Counted from the stretch's first letter, positions 47,432 to 62,837 are shown. The stretch is DNA of 64,000 nt from Anoplopoma fimbria (GCF_027596085.1 NC_072469.1:20312281-20376280), one strand, 5' to 3'. Numbers and translations: made by a program. Notes: generated from the sequence alone by a model not told the origin.

Positions 47432-47719
47432 GGCGGCTGTGGCGTAGTGGAGAGCAAGGTAGTTCTCCAATCAGAGGGTCAGTGGTTCAATACCCGGCTT
47501 CAGCAGTCGATGTGTCCTTGGGCAAGACACTTAACCCCAAGTTGCTCCTGAAGGCTTGCCATCGGTGTGGACTGGATGATGAATGTTAGTTAGAGTCTGA
47601 TGGTGGCACCTTGATGGTAGCCTGTCATCAGTGTGTGAATGGGTGAATGATATGTAATATACTACTGACTGTAAGTCGCTTTGGATAAAAGCGTCTGCTA
47701 AATGACTGTAATGTAATGT
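47432..47719 (+). mobile_element. tRNA-derived SINE
   Basis: The head carries a tRNA-like A box (TGGCGTAGTGGAGAGC) and, 30-40 bases on, a B box (GGTTCAATACC), the internal promoter of RNA polymerase III. The body contains 'gggcaagacacttaaccc', a phrase I recognise from fish SINEs. The tail 'tttggataaaagcgtctg' followed by TGTAA units matches the 3' end of the LINE fragment at 26.58 kb, so the element was probably copied by that LINE's enzyme. I could not define a clean target duplication. The insertion is about 0.5 kb upstream of the cbln2 5' exon. Confidence 0.85.
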
Positions 47720-47966
47720 TTGTTATTTTATTCACACTAGTGCTTACATTTCACTTCTGGTAAGCACTCTGCAGATGTAACATCCGCCACTGGATGGCGC
47801 ACAAGTATCTTTATTTGACTTATTATAAGCTCGCTTGTTTAAAGTCTCAAATGAGTAACATACAGCCTACATGCATGCTGAATGTAACATGCAACAGCAA
47901 GGTTATCCTCTGCAACCCGCATTCATTTCAGAGCAATCAGGGTAGAGACGTGAGAAATCCACAGCA

Positions 47967-47972
47967 TATAAA
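47967..47972 (+). promoter_or_regulatory. TATA-like box upstream of cbln2 (candidate)
   Basis: TATAAA about 130-150 bases before the likely 5' untranslated exon. It would place a start near 48.0 kb. AT-rich flanks make chance likely. Confidence 0.2.
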
Positions 47973-48099
47973 TGATATGACAGCAAGTGATGTCTGGCTT
48001 CCCGAGGGGACCCTGAGAACCACAACACCCAGCTGATTAACGTGTAAACAAACCAGTCAGTCCACACATGTGCTCTTAATTGCAGGATACTTGTGAGGA

Positions 48100-48253
48100 G
48101 TGTTGTTGCAGAGGCTACACACAGAGAATGGGCGTGTTGTCCCTCGGAGAGGAGCCCAGAGGAGAGACTCCTGCTTGTTCAGCACCGCCGATCTGAGCTC
48201 TCAGTTCACAGTCTGCAGACACGGAGAGCATACCAGCGGGATGGACTGCACAG
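48100..48253 (+). other. cbln2: cbln2 5' untranslated exon (5' end approximate)
   Basis: A GC-richer block ending in the strong donor CACAG|GTAGGT. The acceptor TTTTTATCTCAG at 48590-48601 opens the first coding exon 348 bases later. Mammalian CBLN2 also has untranslated 5' exons, as I remember it. The 5' end is not visible; 48100 is a guess. Confidence 0.5.
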
Positions 48254-48767
48254 GTAGGTCTGATTTACCTTTACTCACAAGAAATGACCAAAAAGTGCTT
48301 GTTTTAACATAAATACCAATTAGAAAGAGAGGGAAAGATAAGTGTAATATCATTTCCATTCCACACTATAATGTGTTGTTGCGCACAGTTATTGGAAACA
48401 ACCTGCACTGGCACACTTGAATCGACCAATAATTAGAAAATATGTGTTACTACAAGATTGTAGATGTTGTCATATATATATACTGACATTATGATATATT
48501 TTTTTTACGCACATAGACATTTTACGCACACAAGTTTAATGACTAAACTATTTGGTTTTCCTACTGCTGTCTGATATGAACATTTTCATTTTTTATCTCA
48601 GGATTCGCAACAACAGTTGTCTGAATACTCTCCCAAAACCAACTAAGGAGGGAGGGAAGAGTCGGAGTGCGTCTTTTGTGTCAGAGGGTCTTTGAGAAAG
48701 AGAGAGAGAGAGAAGGTATCAAGTCTGGACCGGGTGATCTTGTACTAACAAACCTCCAAGGGGCTGA

Positions 48768-50262
<1,495 letters not shown>

Positions 50263-51079
50263 TCTAAACTGCGAGGATCCACGTCGCAGGAGACTCTGCT
50301 TAGGATGAGGAACAAAAAGAAAAAAAAAGAAAAAAGAAACAAAAAAAACATGCCATTTATTTTCAACTTAAATACCTGTCAGCCAAGGAAGCCGACGAAT
50401 ATCTGTATACCTACACTCGTCCACTATCTAGTCAAATATGAACGTTTCCTTGGAGTTTCATATATTCAAATCCATCAGTCAACTTTAACGCAATCTGGAT
50501 GATTAAACTTATTGATCGGCCAGCTTGTCGGAAATGTGGATTTTTTCTTTTTCTTGCTTGGGAAACAAACTTTGCCAACAGACAAACAGGTTAGTACCTG
50601 GGAAGAAGTGGAAGAACTTACGTCCTGGACATGCCGAGTGTGTTAAGCTCTATTTTATGTTTGTATAGCCTTAAAGAATATATGGTTTTCGTCCAAGTGA
50701 AGTATATGGAATTATGGACAACCAGAGAAGAAGTGCTTTCACGCCCAAGGCATTTTTTTGCACGAATGGAAGTTTTTACTTTATGTTTTGTGCTGTCAAT
50801 GGTGTTGCGTTTGGATGCTGAACATATTGAAAATAAGCCAAATGTAGGCCGCCGACGAGTTTATTAAAAAGAGAAAAAAGGCGACATATTTCAGCCACCG
50901 GAGACGCTTTAGAGACCTTTTATTAAAGGATAATGATATCATTTATAAAGTACATATTCACATTATTGTGTGTTCTACATTTCGGAATCTGCGTAGCTTT
51001 GACTGATTTAATGTTCAGTGACGTTGCTCACCCAATGTACATTGTGGAAATAATAGAAGAATCCCTATATGTCCCGCTT

Positions 51080-51085
51080 AATAAA
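51080..51085 (+). terminator. cbln2: Poly(A) signal of cbln2 (candidate)
   Basis: AATAAA about 820 bases past the cbln2 stop, followed by TG/T-rich sequence. An ATTAAA variant at about 50923 could serve as an earlier site. Confidence 0.55.
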
Positions 51086-51539
51086 AGATATTGTATTGTA
51101 TAGGCTAAGCGCATTTATCACTGTTTATTCACAGGACTTTGCACTTAAAGGGAAAACAATGCTTGTTTAGCAGGAGTGAGAGTTTTGTAAATTGCGTTAA
51201 GCCAAACCAAAGGCCTCAGGAGGAAAACAGACAGTCGCTGTCCGAGGTGCTGAAGTATGAAAAGAGATGCACTGATGTTTATAGAGTAACATACATGGAA
51301 CGGAACCACTGAGCATTAAGTGCAAATCTAGAAAAATACAGAGAAAACGCCTCCGTTGATGGAGCATAAACGCTCCCCGGATCAAGCAAACAAAACCATG
51401 TGATTCTCCATTACCGTGGATACGATTCATACGATAAAACAAGGCAACATAGTCTATTCTGTAGTTTAACAAACGCAGAGAGTCCTCACTCAGGTGCATT
51501 TTTTTTTCACATAATTGGCATTTTGTTTGAAAATCAACG

Positions 51540-51540
<1 letters not shown>

Positions 51541-51599
<59 letters not shown>

Positions 51600-51623
51600 A
51601 CCCTTCCCACACTCCTTCATGCA

Positions 51624-51685
<62 letters not shown>

Positions 51686-51721
51686 ACCCTTCCCTCCTCC
51701 TCCTTCATGCACTCTCACACA

Positions 51722-51790
<69 letters not shown>
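51541..51790. repeat. Triple (AC)n cluster with repeated spacers
   Basis: Three AC arrays (about 51541-51598, 51630-51684, 51727-51790) are separated by two similar spacers, both containing 'ccacccttccc' and 'ccttcatgcactctc'. This is a compound repeat with a unit of roughly 90-100 bases, probably made by duplication within the microsatellite. Confidence 0.9.
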
Positions 51791-51795
<5 letters not shown>

Positions 51796-54468
51796 CCACC
51801 ACACACAGACCTCCCCCCCAACTAAATTCTAGGCCATCTCTGAATCTGAATCAAAAAGGACTCTTTTAATAAATTATCAAAACAAAATAATTACTACACT
51901 GAAATCAATACAATACAGCACACAGTTTAAGATAAATATTTCATTTACAGCAATTTACGAACAATAATATATTCAACTGCCCTGTTTTAATATTTTATTA
52001 TAGGTTAATCCAGGTGAACCTCTTTATCCCTTATTGATACCTGTGTTAAATATGTACCAGTCGCAGATGAGTTCGGTGATTGAGGTGTGGACTGAGAAAA
52101 AGCAAACACACAGCTGCAACTGAATATCAAAAAGTTGCCAGTACAGTTGGATACCGTTCTGGAAGTTGCATTTAGATTGTCTAATTTTGCAGGTCAACAT
52201 GCAATTGCAACATACCATAGCTGATCGCTCTGATGTAATACTGTTGGATCAAAGGAAAAACTTTGTTGCCTCAGCTTTGTTGGGAAAATTCCAAACTTCA
52301 GAATGACCTTTTTTAAAACTGTTGAGGCAGGCGCTGTTGTATTATAAACTTTGTGGTGTTAACTCTGGGGACACAAGAGGCACACCTTTTAACTTCCTGT
52401 ACGGAAGTTGGATTGCTTGCATGTGTCCTTACTGAGACCGGTGCATCTCACAGAGGACATTTGGGAAGAAAACACTAAAGAATAGTCGCTTGTGAATATA
52501 AAACATAGCTTTTTGTGTGAAGACAAAAAGAGGATATCCCGCAGAAATTTTGAAGATTGGTTTGAAAACCATGTATTGCTTTTCTCAATCAAGCTTACAA
52601 CGGCTAAAGAAGTGAGGTTGTAAAGCTTTAAAAAAACATATTTTTAATTTTTTTTTTCATAAATCAACAAGTTTCTTGAGTGACTAAGCCCTCTTGATTG
52701 GTTCAACTTCAGGAAATCCTGGCAAAAAGTCATTTTATAGAGAAAATGTCTATTTGAAACAAAGCCAGCATGACATTGGCAGAAGAAAATACTCTATTAG
52801 TTTATGAGTAAAGGAGAAAATCTGCTTGAGGAGTTAAGAGCCTTATTGCAACACTTTTTGGTAAACTGTAGCTTGTTGAAACATATTCAAGCGTTGCGCT
52901 GTGTCAAACACAAACATGAGAAGACTGGAAGTGATTGTTTGTTCCTGTGGCGTAAGAATGAAATCCAACAGATGCTGATCCTGGGAATCATTTGCATTTA
53001 TAATTGACCATATCTTACGTGTGAGCATATGGAAACTTGAGTTTGCTTGCTTCTTCTATATGGCCATTTGCTTTTATTTACATATACACACCTTCAGCTT
53101 GTGTGTACCAGAATGCAGCTGAGAACAAAGAGAAGGACCTGCTGATAGCCTGCTGATGCCAGCAATTGGAATGCACATAGCAGCAGAAACTGCCAGCGAA
53201 TCAGAGTGATTCTGGAGAGTAGGCTCAACTGGCCTATAACGTGCTAATTGTGCCCATACTGGATTGAAATGTCTGTTGTTCAAATGATCCCCTTAGATAA
53301 TTAAGATAGTCGTTAAACATGTACTCCTGCACACGGCAAATGAGGAATTGAAGTCAAAACACTTTGGTTATTGCTTACTATAGAATAAAAATAGATCTAT
53401 TCCATCATGTAAAGAATATAATTTCCATAGATGGGATTTTTTTAAAGTGCAAGATGAGAGATATTTGTTGATATCCTTATGTCTTATAAGGAAAGACTGT
53501 TTTGCACCATGATACAACATTATTGTATAAACGTTACCATTAATCTTCCAGTTTGCTTGGCCCAAATGGTATTTTTTGTTGGTAGCTGTAAATAGATTAA
53601 CCCAAGTTTTCAGCCATGTTGGAGAATTAAATGTGTCCACCCCAAAGTACAATTAGCCTTCAAATATGGGCTCCATTTTTTATGGCAGCACAGATGGCAT
53701 TTTTACTGTGCTTTGTAGGCCACACGCACAAAACTTGGGGTCATTAAAAGCCATTAAAAAGCCCTGAACTCATGTGGCCTTTTGCTTTTTAGAGCATTAT
53801 TTGTTCGTCTTTGGTCTCTTCTAAGATTTCGACCTCATCCTTTGAGGATTGCTCCTTTAATTGGTACGACTCTAGGACACAGCACACGCAGGGAGAGCAC
53901 AAGCTGGTTGCACCGTGGAGGTGTTGCAATGCTCTATGCATTGGGATCTAAATTATGTAATAGACTTATCAGACAGATGTCATCTTTGGTTCCAGACTCT
54001 TGTGGCGAATGTCATTTATTTGTTAATGAGGTTGTTTTAGAGTTTAAACACCCACGCAGGCTCAAACACGGATGCACATCCACACTTATAACCATTATGT
54101 TCACGGAACGCACACACACCCAAGTGTAATGTCAGCTCATTCAGCCTTGAACAAAGTGGCTCATATTTGGAAACAGCTAAACATATCTTCAATTTGCTGC
54201 AGAAAAAAACAAATTAGAATCATTTTAGCAACAAGAATTTGTTGTTGGTGTTGATTTGAAAGCTGTCCTCTGAAGATCAAGACAGCTTTGACATTCATTT
54301 CAGCTCCTCTTTTGGTCTCTAAACATTTAATTACATTGCCTTTGCATATTTTCAGTGGGTGTTTTGTTCAGTTTTAAAAAGGATGATAGTTGGCAGGTAA
54401 TGTGTCATCTTTTCTCTGTTGTTTTACACTTCGACAAAAAAATGTATTTATCATTTTTGCAAATGCCA

Positions 54469-54491
54469 CCCTCCTCCTCCTCCTCCTCCTC
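54469..54491. repeat. (CTC)n microsatellite
   Basis: About seven CTC triplets. Confidence 0.9.
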
Positions 54492-56549
54492 GCATCAAAC
54501 CATCACCACAATTTTTTTTATTTGTTGCTATTGACGAAGTCCTTTAGTTCAGTAACAAGCAAGAGCAATGTTTCATTTTTGTCACTTCTTTTTTCCAATT
54601 GTTATTCATAATCTTGCTTTTTGTGGCACAAACAAGTGTGATAACACTTCCTCTCTTCATCCACCCAGACGTTATGCACCTCTCGTGTCATAGCTTAGAT
54701 GCTAATCACATTAACAATTTGGTTTCACATCAATTAAATATTTTTTTCCCACACATCAATAATGTCACATAAAATATCTTGTTTCAGATTCAGTGCTAAA
54801 TACCCCGACATCTAAATATCTTAATTTGTCTAATGAAAGTATGAAGAAAAGGTAACTTCACCTTGAAACATCCCATCACTCGTTTGAAGAGCTCAAACCT
54901 CACAGACTTCAGTATTAATGTAGCACACTGAGGATAAACTTGACCTCGACTATAGACATTTATTTTCTATAGCAGTGAGAAGCAGTCTCCTTCAGAGCCA
55001 ACATTTACTCTTCCATTCAGAGACCCAAGGTCAAGAAAACATGTTGATACTGCTGGCACACTGTGAAACCTTTAAGAAATTGTTTCCTGATCCGTCTTGA
55101 GCATACTTGAGCACTTTGCTTTACTCGCTTCCTCTCCGAGCCACAGGAAAAAAATCTAACGAGAAGCAACACTTAACAAGTCATTATCTCTAAATGTCCA
55201 TTTCACGGGCCGGCCAGTTCAACTAATGAAGCTAATTTCGATGCAATATTTGTGTTTTTGATATTTCCTCAATTTTCTATAGCTCTTTCTTCTTTTCAGG
55301 TGAGTGGACGTGCACTGTCATTCTCAAGACAGGCACTGCCAAAGGAGAGAGACCCTAACAAGATTTTCAACCTTTCCTTTTGATTGCAGATGAGCTAAAT
55401 TCATTGGTATGCATGAGGGGGGGGGGAAATCCTCAGAAAAGGTGTCTTTTGCAATAGACTCATTTTCTCCCAGTCCTTGTCCCTGTTATTGCTGAAATTG
55501 CCTTAAGTGTGATTGTGTGGGTGAATAAGCCTTTCACAGCATTATTTTTATTCAGGCTGTTCCCAGGCAAACCTACAGGCAGTTCCTTTTGCGTCTGAAA
55601 TGACGCTTAGGGGCCTGCTCAATCTAAGATCTAATGTGGCTTCGAGTTAAAAGGAAATGCATACTGAATGTCAGGATTTATCACCACTTTTAATGGTCCA
55701 GACCTCTTTATATCATCTTTAAAACCGTCTTCCATAGGCCTCCTTCCAAATGAGTCCTGCTTAATTTCACGGGCCATAGTAATGGTGGCATTTTGTCGTC
55801 AAAGCATGGAGACATAACCTCCATGAGACATAAAACCACCTGTGCCCTCTTCTCCTGGGTAGAAAAAGACTTAAGCACTTTTTGCACATTGGGATATTTT
55901 CATTCTCAATCACAAGACTCTATCAGAAGACATGGTTTTCACTATAGACTTTGGTGTCACAGTTGAGGCAGTGCAGTGACCCAGCTCATTTGCACTTGAA
56001 TGGAAAGACACTGATGCAAACGGAGAATACACTGAGAGGATAACATGTGGCAGGGTCTTGTTAATAATACATTTGTTTGCGAAACAAATAAATAGACGCA
56101 TAACACAGACAAACATCAGTCACAGAACCGCCTCTGTGAACAGGCCCATCCCTGAAGAAAAAAAAGGGGGGGTCTGTTTATTCCTTCTGCTACAGCCTGC
56201 AATATCCATACTGCTGAAACACGCAATTCCCCAAAGAAAATACTACCTCGTCCAAGCCCACCCCTCAGCACACCCCCCACTGCACAGACAGTAAGCAACT
56301 CGGAGCCAGGCAACCCAGGCTCATATGAACAACTCCTTGATGTGATGGTTCCAATACATCATCTGTCTGCACATTAGATTCAGGCACAGCAAGCCTGAGA
56401 GAAAGCATCCCGGACCCAGCTTTATAACCAGTTTAACTACATTCATTAGAATGGGAAAAACTGTGCCTCAGCACAACTATAGCTGGGGAAGATGACAAAA
56501 CACACACTGTGAGTTGTTGATCCTTTGGATCAGGGACACATACGGAGAA

Positions 56550-56551
<2 letters not shown>

Positions 56552-56645
<94 letters not shown>
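56552..56645. repeat. (CA)47 microsatellite
   Basis: Uninterrupted CA run of about 47 units. Confidence 0.97.
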
Positions 56646-56648
<3 letters not shown>

Positions 56649-58289
56649 TGTAGCATGAGCATATTTACAACAACGCGCACATACATCGCTGCAGCAGCAA
56701 TAAGACTATTTTTACAGGTGTAGGTGTGGATTCTGGTTATGGTAATTTTATAGATCATTTGGAAGGGATATAACACTGGGTTTAATAAGGTTACATTTCT
56801 TGCCACAGCAATTGGAAATAAACTATCACCAACCACAGCCAAGAAACCAATATGTTAAATTGCTAATGGAAACCCATACATAACTCGATAGCTGCGGTAT
56901 TTCATCCATCGTTTGTAGCAGAAGGGACCAGAGAGACCAAAAATCAGGTGACACATTTGTTTTTGTTTCTTTATTATATGCATCAATCTTTATATTTGTA
57001 GTAAGAAATGTGTTTTTTGCATATATATATATTCAGCAAAAGACACAGTTAAAACGAAAAAAAACTCTTTGTTACTGTCTGTTCTGCTTTATAGATAATT
57101 ACCAGCTCTAAAGGTTGAACACTATGACCATACCAAAAGTAATCTATTCATAATAGAACACAAGGTGCAGGGATAATTAGTATCTAGAGAATTATAATTA
57201 CAAGTATATGGGTCAATATTGATTATGGCTCTTCGGATAGTTGGTTGTTTTTACATGTTTCATGTCACATTCCTACTTAAAAAGGAGTTACATTTTCTTA
57301 TTTAAAAAAAAAAAATGGCAAAAATGAATGCAAGAGGAAACTTATTTCCATGATCATCATCATTTTCAGGAGCAAAATTTAGTTCAGTCTGTCAGTCTGT
57401 CAAAGGAGCCTCATCACCTTATGAGTGATTCTCTTTAAAGAATGTACCCGGTGTAGCATTTAGGTTAAGCACAAATCTATGGGTGTTGAAAATAACTTTT
57501 TTTACATTTACATTTTAAAAATATCCCTGTGAATATGAGATGCTACATGAAATGTTGTAAACCCTGGAGTTGTTTCCTAAATCGATACTCTTTATATTAT
57601 ATTCTACATTCTGATTGTCATTTACTGTTTTAGCAAAAAAAAAAAGAAAAGAAAGAAAAATACCGTATTCTGCCTTCTTCGACCGTTCTTTAATAAAACT
57701 TAGAATCAGTATGTTGCTTGGATTTGGGAAACATTCATTGATTTAATGAGTGATGCATGCTTGTGCATTTTTTATAGAGTCCGTTACATTAACTGATGTT
57801 TTCTGACAGATATGTAAAGCTAAATTAAGACAGCCTAGTCGATATGGAACTTTTTCATTGGGGGCTGTAGTTGTGGAACATCTTGACTAACAGACTGCCA
57901 TGATACTGAAAGTCATTCAACCTACTGAAGCATAAAATATAGTGCATGTGATACTGTTGTTTTCCTCTATATTTCAGGGCCTTAGTGGGTTTAATTGCAG
58001 CTGCACCTGGTGCTACAACAGCTAGCTAGAGCTTTGTTGTGGTTACTTCTTCTGTGCTGTACACATTCTGCAATAGAAGATACTGTAAGAAACTTTTAAC
58101 GGGTTATGAAAAAGTCTAATTTCAATACTGATGACTTTACAGGTCTGACATAAGTAAACGTGACCATCAGTGGGAAGATTGGCTCTTTGTATATAGTTAT
58201 TTTTAATTCCAGTTATCAGTGCCACAGGATTGAGTCAACATGTAATCAGATGAAATCATACAGGTTAACCGGAAACTCCTTCAGTTTAG

Positions 58290-58760
58290 AGCCCAGAGGG
58301 GCCTCCGGCAGTGACCAGTCTGCGGCAGACGGACCCAGATGTGGGTTTGCTGCTACCTTAAACCTGCAGTCGGAGCTCGAGCAGTCGGAGGTGAGCCCCG
58401 CAGCCAGCAGCTATTGCTCCTCATACAGGCGAGGCAACACATTCTCATTACACCTCGTTGCTTACTGGTGCTATGTCAGACCCCTAGGCTTCATTTTCTA
58501 ACACATTGGGTAGCTCAGCACACTGGTACAGAAAACAAGTGGGTTACGTTGTGAATTTAGACAAAAAAAAAAAAGCTTAGGTTTAGACAATAAAACCACT
58601 TGGGTTTAGGAAAAACCTCATGGTTGGGCTAAAAATGTTGGCTATAAGTTTGTGCACAACGCAACATAAGAACGGAAAACACGTCAAAAACTAGTGTAAC
58701 AACGTTTCAAATAACTTATCACTTTGGGAATATGGTTTCCCTGTTTGTTGGACCCATCCA
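58290..58760 (+). repeat. Degenerate interspersed repeat (perch-like fish type)
   Basis: 'taggtttagacaataaaacc' and 'gtttaggaaaaacctcatgg' resemble a repeated phrase (gtttaggcaataaaaccac, gttaggaaaagatcatgg) that I know from many percomorph genomes. The GC-rich stretch before it (58290-58550), including 'acaagtgggttacgttgtg', probably belongs to the same element. Boundaries are approximate. Confidence 0.5.
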
Positions 58761-60510
58761 CCTCCACTCTCACCCACTAACTCACTGTGTGTGTGTGTGT
58801 TTTTCATTATACTACGTCATCACACTTCTGTTAACTCCAAGACTCAATTTAAAAACTAGAGATTAAGGTAAATATTTCGGACAGGGGCTTTAATTGATTT
58901 ATCCTAAACAGAGTTTACGTATATAGATTTATATATATTGCTTACATATAGAGTTTTCATAATGATGTAATCATAGTGAAAAGACAGCAGGGCCGGTTTA
59001 TTTCGTCCCAAACATTTTCTTTTTCATTTACAATAATTAAATTGCTGCATGGTTATCCGACAATAAATTAGAGAATGCTTGGAGAACGAGGTAGGACTTA
59101 ATTATTACATTTTCATCATTAGAATGAATAATGACATCCAATCAGTAGCATAGATGGTCAACAGAGTCCGGACTCTAAAGATCTTATGAGGAAAGATGTC
59201 AGCTGATTGGTTGAGACCGTCCTATTAGGTCATAACTGGTGACAAAACAGTTAGTATAGTGTATTGTTGTTTGTTATGCTGAAGAAACCAAGCAGGCGCT
59301 GCACAATCTTGTAGAAATATTGTACAGCAACTAATAGTATTGCCAGCTAGCAATGAATTAGAGGAGCTGCTTTAAGTCCTTTCACAAGCTCCCACTAACT
59401 CTCCTCATGTACTGAACATAAAGTATACTTTGACCAGGAGTGGTGCTGAAACAAGATGTCCTCATACACAGAGCATCTTATCATGTGGACAACCTCAGGC
59501 ATCATTATTTCTCTCTTTAATAAGCCATTGTCCAGGACTTTTGGATGGTGCAGCCTTTTAATAATGACACATACATGGCCTCTGACTGCTGTTTTTGGGC
59601 ACATTGTCAGTCACACCTGCATGTGGTGTTTTAGACAATAAGACAGGTTATGAAACATAGGGGATTTTCTACACAACTTTACAGATGTAGTAACCAAACC
59701 TAGAAAATGTAATCGTGTCCTGGAAATATACAAGAGCTGTTGTCATGTAGAGACCCATTTATTGGTAGATTCTAGCTTCACAGTATACTCAGAGGTATTG
59801 TAAGAGGCAGGGAAAATAGGAACGATTCCAGGAGCCCCTGTAATTCTCAATTAAATGTTTTATATGGAAAGTATACATTTCAAGAGGGTCAGTGTCATAT
59901 CTTTTCATGGGACCTGGAATTCATGTTATTATTCTCTGCCTATACACCTTCTAATAATGCCAATATTGACAAATTGCATGTTGCTGCAGGTCAGATCAAT
60001 GTCTCAGCTGGAAAGGAAATAAAAAGCCTGAACATGTCAAGCTCATCTCATCATAAACATATGGGTGGAGAGGCTTGGTGGGGGGATTGAATTGAGCTCA
60101 TATTCATCGGAGTTTCTCCACAGCCTCAGGCATCACGGGGGCCTTTGAGGAATGCTACAGGCACATTTAAGGGCAAAAGAAAAGCGAGAACTTTTTCCGA
60201 TAGGCTGGAGAGTTGAGGTCCACCACGGTGAGGATGGAAATTCATCTCACCATCAGTAATCACCTTCATTTTTCCCCACCTGACATGAGAAGCTCAAGGA
60301 GGGAGTATGAAGTGAAAGAAAGGTCATTGTTTTTTTTATAGTAGCCAAGAGAGCTCACTGCGCTGCATCAGAAAACACATGCAAATAGAAAACAAAGCCA
60401 AGGAAGAAACATCTTCACGAGATGACAACAAATACGCAGCATAACATAATGTGCTGCAATTACAGATAACGCAACCAAATACAAAAACACTACCTCCTTC
60501 ATATGAAGGA

Positions 60511-60975
60511 CTTGCTTAGCTTAGCATAAAGACTATAAACCAGGGGAAACAGCTAGCCTGACTCTATCCAAAGGTAACAAAATCATCCCACCAGCACCTC
60601 TCAAGTTCACTTAATAGAACATTATATCTTTTTAATTTAGTCCATTGTACAGGGGGTCATGTGCCAGAATATTTCTTGGCTGGAAGCAGTTGCCAAGCAA
60701 CCAGCAAAGATTCCAGGAAGTATATAATGGAAGCTATAAAGTGCGATTTTGTGAGCTTTAGAGGTGCTGAATTGTGGAGTATTTTTTTCCTATTGGACAA
60801 AGCCAGGCTAACCACTTCTGTCTCCACTTTTTATGCTAAGTTAAGCTAACTGGCAGCTGGCTTCAGTTTTTAGCGTATTTAGCGTACAGACATTAGAGTG
60901 GTATCAATCTTCTCATCTAAATCTATATGCAAAAGAAGAATAAGTAGATTTCACCAATGTTGAACTATTCCTTTA
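60511..60975 (+). repeat. Interspersed repeat, common in perch-like fishes
   Basis: Begins 'gcttagcttagcataaagac', continues 'ggggaaacagctagcctgac' and 'gtcatgtgccagaatatttc', and ends 'gaactattcctttaa'. I recognise this series as a widespread percomorph repeat. The copy lacks any coding capacity. Fragments of the same family lie at 15.5, 16.3 and 33.1 kb. Confidence 0.65.
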
Positions 60976-62837
60976 ATTCATACATTTTACAAGGTTTAAA
61001 CCTGAGTGGTGACCTTCTGTGTATATTATTAATGTTCTGGTCACTGAGTCAGAGTGCTTCTTTTTAAATTGCAACTGATTAAAAATAAAAATAAAAATTT
61101 AGTTTGAACACCCTTATCCCACAACATCTTGAGAGTTCCTCCCTTGGCTTGCATATGAGCTTGTGTGTTTACTCTGTGTGCTCTATGGCTGACAGTAAGA
61201 GCCTCTTGTTGGAGGCTCGAGCGTGCGTTGGCTCAGATAGCACGTTTAAAGGATGCGTTAGAGCCAATCCACTTTGGGGAGAACCTTATGCAGGATCAAT
61301 GCTGGCATGCTAATGAGCTTTGCTCAGGTGTTGCCAGAGGCACCATGATAATGGTCAGAGCATGCAGAATCATTTCAGGAGCACTGATGGCTCAGGAGGA
61401 GGAGTAATTAATGAAAGACACACCCAACCACACACGCTCACACAATACAAAGGCTCACCATTGGTAATGCAGTGACATCACTCTCTGTCCAGGAAATTAA
61501 AAGCAGCCATCACGACTGGCCCCGAGATTGCAACTCAAGAGCTGAATCATCCGCACAAAGCGACCCTCTACAAAGTCAAGTAAAGTAAAGTACAGTTCAA
61601 TGCCGAATTTCATCATTTTGTATACTTTAATATTCAGTTTATTGAATAAAAACTTAATTCAGAATTATTTAAAACCATTCAGAATAACATGACAGCAGTG
61701 CTTAGGAGAACAATTTTGCTCTGATGCTACTCTCTGGTTTGTGTTGAGATTTGCCCAATCACAGTCCCTCCCCATCCCCTCTGCCCCAGTTCTCGAATAG
61801 TCCCCATCTGGTTTGACAATCTGTTTTGATGGAAATCAGTTGGTTTTTTTTCTACTCTCTCATCTACACTCTCTGCTCTTGTATTTTTTACTTGAAGTTT
61901 CCCTGCGATCACCGCTCAGACGCTTCAAATGAAACTTGGGCATGATCACAGTCTCTCCTGCATTGCCACCAGAGGCTCACAGTGCTCGCCTTTCCTTGGG
62001 GGTATAACGCCTTGTACAATAGGATCGCTTAGCTTTCACCTAAAATAGGGCTCAGATTATTGGATGGAAATGTAAGTGTCGGGTCTCTGTGCCACTGTAA
62101 AAAAATAAAAGCCTTTTTTACCATCTGTTAATCTTTAGAATCTTGATTTCTTTTTTCACAAGCTGTTTCATCTTATTCATCTTACAACACCATTAGTCGG
62201 GCTAATGGTCTTGTAGATCTTTATATCGGAGCTGGATGATTGATGTGGCATTTCATTTTCTTCTATTTTTCTCTGAAATAAAGAAAGACATTTTTCTCTT
62301 GAATAGTTAAGTGTCTGACATGTTAGCTCTTAAAAAAAAGGACAATTTAAATCTCTGACCCATGAATTAAAAACACAGAAATAAATGATGATCTCACTGT
62401 CTGTGTCATTGAGTGCTAAAGGTGACAATACTAAATGTAACATAGTTATTAATGTTACAGTGAATTATCCAATTCGGTTTAAATATTTTTCTGGATTAAA
62501 TACTAAATGAACACTGTTTTTTGTGCATTAATGCTTTTCTAACCTTATATTGCTTCGGTGTTGAATTTCAGCTGGCAGGAAAGTTTTATCAGCTCTGCAT
62601 ACCTTTGGATGTCAGTGTTGAAAGAGTAAACACAGTTAAGAGACTGAGCAAGAAAACAAGAGAGGGAGTCGACTCCCCATCACCCCTCCCTCGTCTAGCT
62701 CTATGGAATAACTGTGACTACCATCACAAACTCTGTCTCTGTCAACAACTGCCAATGCATCTTCAGACGGTAAATCGTGATCAACGTGGAGAGACTCTAC
62801 CCTGGCAGAGAGGCGAGGAAGAAGAAGAAACAGCGTC

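Noticed and set aside
51400..51832. His-Thr repeat 'proteins' across the CA clusters (also at 15.4, 46.0 and 56.5 kb)
   Set aside because: These are translations of CA/TG microsatellites with no coding signal.
55281..55390. Acceptor-like tract followed by an open stretch (GEWTCTVILKTG...)
   Set aside because: The tract is good, but all frames stop within about 90 bases with no donor, and no partner exon is visible.
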